7,139 nucleotides of DNA from Verrucomicrobiota bacterium (lineage in GTDB: Bacteria; Verrucomicrobiota; Verrucomicrobiia; Limisphaerales; JADLHS01): contig JANYBF010000491.1 of the NCBI GenBank assembly GCA_025360895.1, positions 1-7,139 on the forward strand. Direction: 5' to 3'. Both the position numbers and the translations under genes were made by a program. This document shows positions 6,605 to 7,139 of this stretch, piece after piece. The notes below the pieces were generated by a model, which worked only from the letters and a program-made list of their open reading frames with translations, was not told the DNA's origin and searched no databases. The first letter of the stretch is position 1; every line of letters starts with the position of its first letter.

Positions 6605-6872
6605 ACACGGCGGTTTGTCAGAACGATCGGGCTCCAAATGCTAAAACGACTCCGGTATTTATTCTCCTGACAACCGTTCCCTTGACCATGCCGCAGCGGA
6701 TCTTCGCCGGCATCGGTGGCGCCTCAGAATTGTGGACGCATGGCAGCTCCAAGCATGTCGCGCCGCTGGCGCTAAAACCTTTTCAAGTGGTTCAGGAATT
6801 TCGTGGTTTTTCTGTTAAAACAATTTTCTTGTTCCCTGTCCGATTTGCCCGGGGGCGGGTACTATTCAATGA
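6605..6872. other. Intergenic region between prmA and the sigma factor gene
   Basis: No gene is supported here. An open frame that runs from inside prmA to 6876 overlaps prmA in another frame and has no recognisable product. Close after the prmA stop is an inverted repeat (6611-6621 with 6667-6676). A short GCGCC-GCT-GGCGC hairpin lies at 6760-6772, followed a few bases later by CCTTTTC, a weak terminator candidate. Positions 6790-6835 are AT-richer and may carry the promoter of the sigma factor gene. TACTAT at 6860-6865 resembles a -10 box but has no matching -35, and would put the transcript start almost on the GTG at 6873. Confidence 0.4.
6611..6676. repeat. Inverted repeat just after prmA
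   Basis: CGGTTTGTCAG at 6611-6621 pairs with CTGACAACCG at 6667-6676 over ten base pairs with a single bulged T, leaving a 45-base loop. It begins seven bases after the prmA stop codon. No T-run follows directly (TTCCCTTG), so a classical terminator is unlikely. It could be a 3' end processing structure, a protein-binding site or another dispersed palindromic element. Confidence 0.45.
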
Positions 6873-7139
6873 GTGAACCGCCTAACCGACCCACAATTAT
6901 TGCGCGACTACACGGAACGCCGTTCGGAAGCGGCGTTTGCCGAATTGGTTCGGCGGCACGTTAACTTCGTCTATTCCGCCGCGTTGCGCATGGTTTGCGA
7001 CGCCCATCTGGCCGAGGACGTGACGCAGGGTTCTTTTGTGGCCCTAGCGCAGAACGCCCCGCAACTCACGGAGCATCCCGTCTTGTCCGGCTGGCTGCAT
7101 CGCACCACGCAGAACCTCGCGGCCAAAGCGGTCCGCTCC
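6873..7139 (+). CDS. ECF-type RNA polymerase sigma factor, N-terminal part (cut by window end)
   Basis: The first 89 codons of an extracytoplasmic-function sigma-70 factor, open to the right edge. Residues 19-45 (SEAAFAELVRRHVNFVYSAA and onward) form the first helices of sigma region 2. DAHLAEDVTQGSFVALAQ (43-60) carries the region 2.2 pattern (usually DAEDltQevFl) that contacts the core enzyme beta' subunit. LSGWLHRTTQNLAAKAVRS (71-89) matches the region 2.3/2.4 helix involved in -10 melting and recognition. Region 4 lies beyond the window. The GTG at 6873 is chosen because it gives MNRLTDPQLLRDYTERRSE, the N-terminus I recall for this sigma group in Verrucomicrobia. The overlapping ATG at 6869 is in another frame. 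No anti-sigma gene is visible; it may lie downstream. Family call firm, target genes unknown. Confidence 0.93.
   Translation, partial: MNRLTDPQLLRDYTERRSEAAFAELVRRHVNFVYSAALRMVCDAHLAEDVTQGSFVALAQNAPQLTEHPVLSGWLHRTTQNLAAKAVRS

Noticed and set aside
6574..6876. Open frame of 100 codons from the prmA end to the sigma factor start
   Set aside because: It starts inside prmA in a different frame, its composition is mixed, no domain is seen, and it runs across an inverted repeat.

Overview
The window is GC-rich, almost entirely coding on the + strand, and bacterial. The best guess is a Verrucomicrobiota bacterium, probably close to the Pedosphaera/Limisphaerales group. This rests on three things: the form of the ECF sigma factor at the right edge (N-terminus with DYTERRSEAAFAELV, then AEDVTQGSFVALAQ), the small conserved uncharacterised protein at 5022-5564, and the lack of Shine-Dalgarno sequences before every gene. 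The assignment is from memory of these families, not from a search.

Layout. Positions 1-244 hold no convincing gene, only two small hairpins and an AT-rich box just before the first start. Positions 245-4881 form a three-gene set in one direction: a MoxR-type AAA+ ATPase, a membrane-anchored DUF58 protein, and a multi-spanning transglutaminase-like protein of the TgpA type (N-terminal membrane helices, outward-facing Cys-His-Asp domain, C-terminal helix, DUF4129-like tail). This trio is a widespread conserved arrangement. The usual view is that the MoxR ATPase acts as a chaperone-like partner of the DUF58 protein, and that the transglutaminase-like enzyme works outside the cytoplasmic membrane on peptide or envelope substrates; its exact substrate is unknown. 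Both gaps inside the trio carry inverted repeats: two small stem-loops before the DUF58 gene, and a 72-base hairpin element with a perfect 16-bp outer stem before the transglutaminase gene.

Positions 5022-6604 hold a second, probably co-transcribed pair: a 180-residue protein with a UvrD-tail-like (Tudor/SH3-like) N-terminus and a conserved C-terminal region of unknown function, then prmA (ribosomal protein L11 methyltransferase) 29 bases downstream. The prmA gene carries an in-frame insertion of about 39 codons between its substrate/cofactor loop and methyltransferase motif I. The inserted DNA contains palindromes and looks like translated repeat DNA. This is the most unusual thing in the window.

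Positions 6605-6872 are intergenic, with an inverted repeat just after prmA. From 6873 to the right edge is the first 89 codons of an ECF sigma factor, cut by the window end.

No RNA gene, CRISPR array, insertion sequence or complete mobile element was seen. No wholly new multi-gene system is evident; the trio is a known but poorly understood one.
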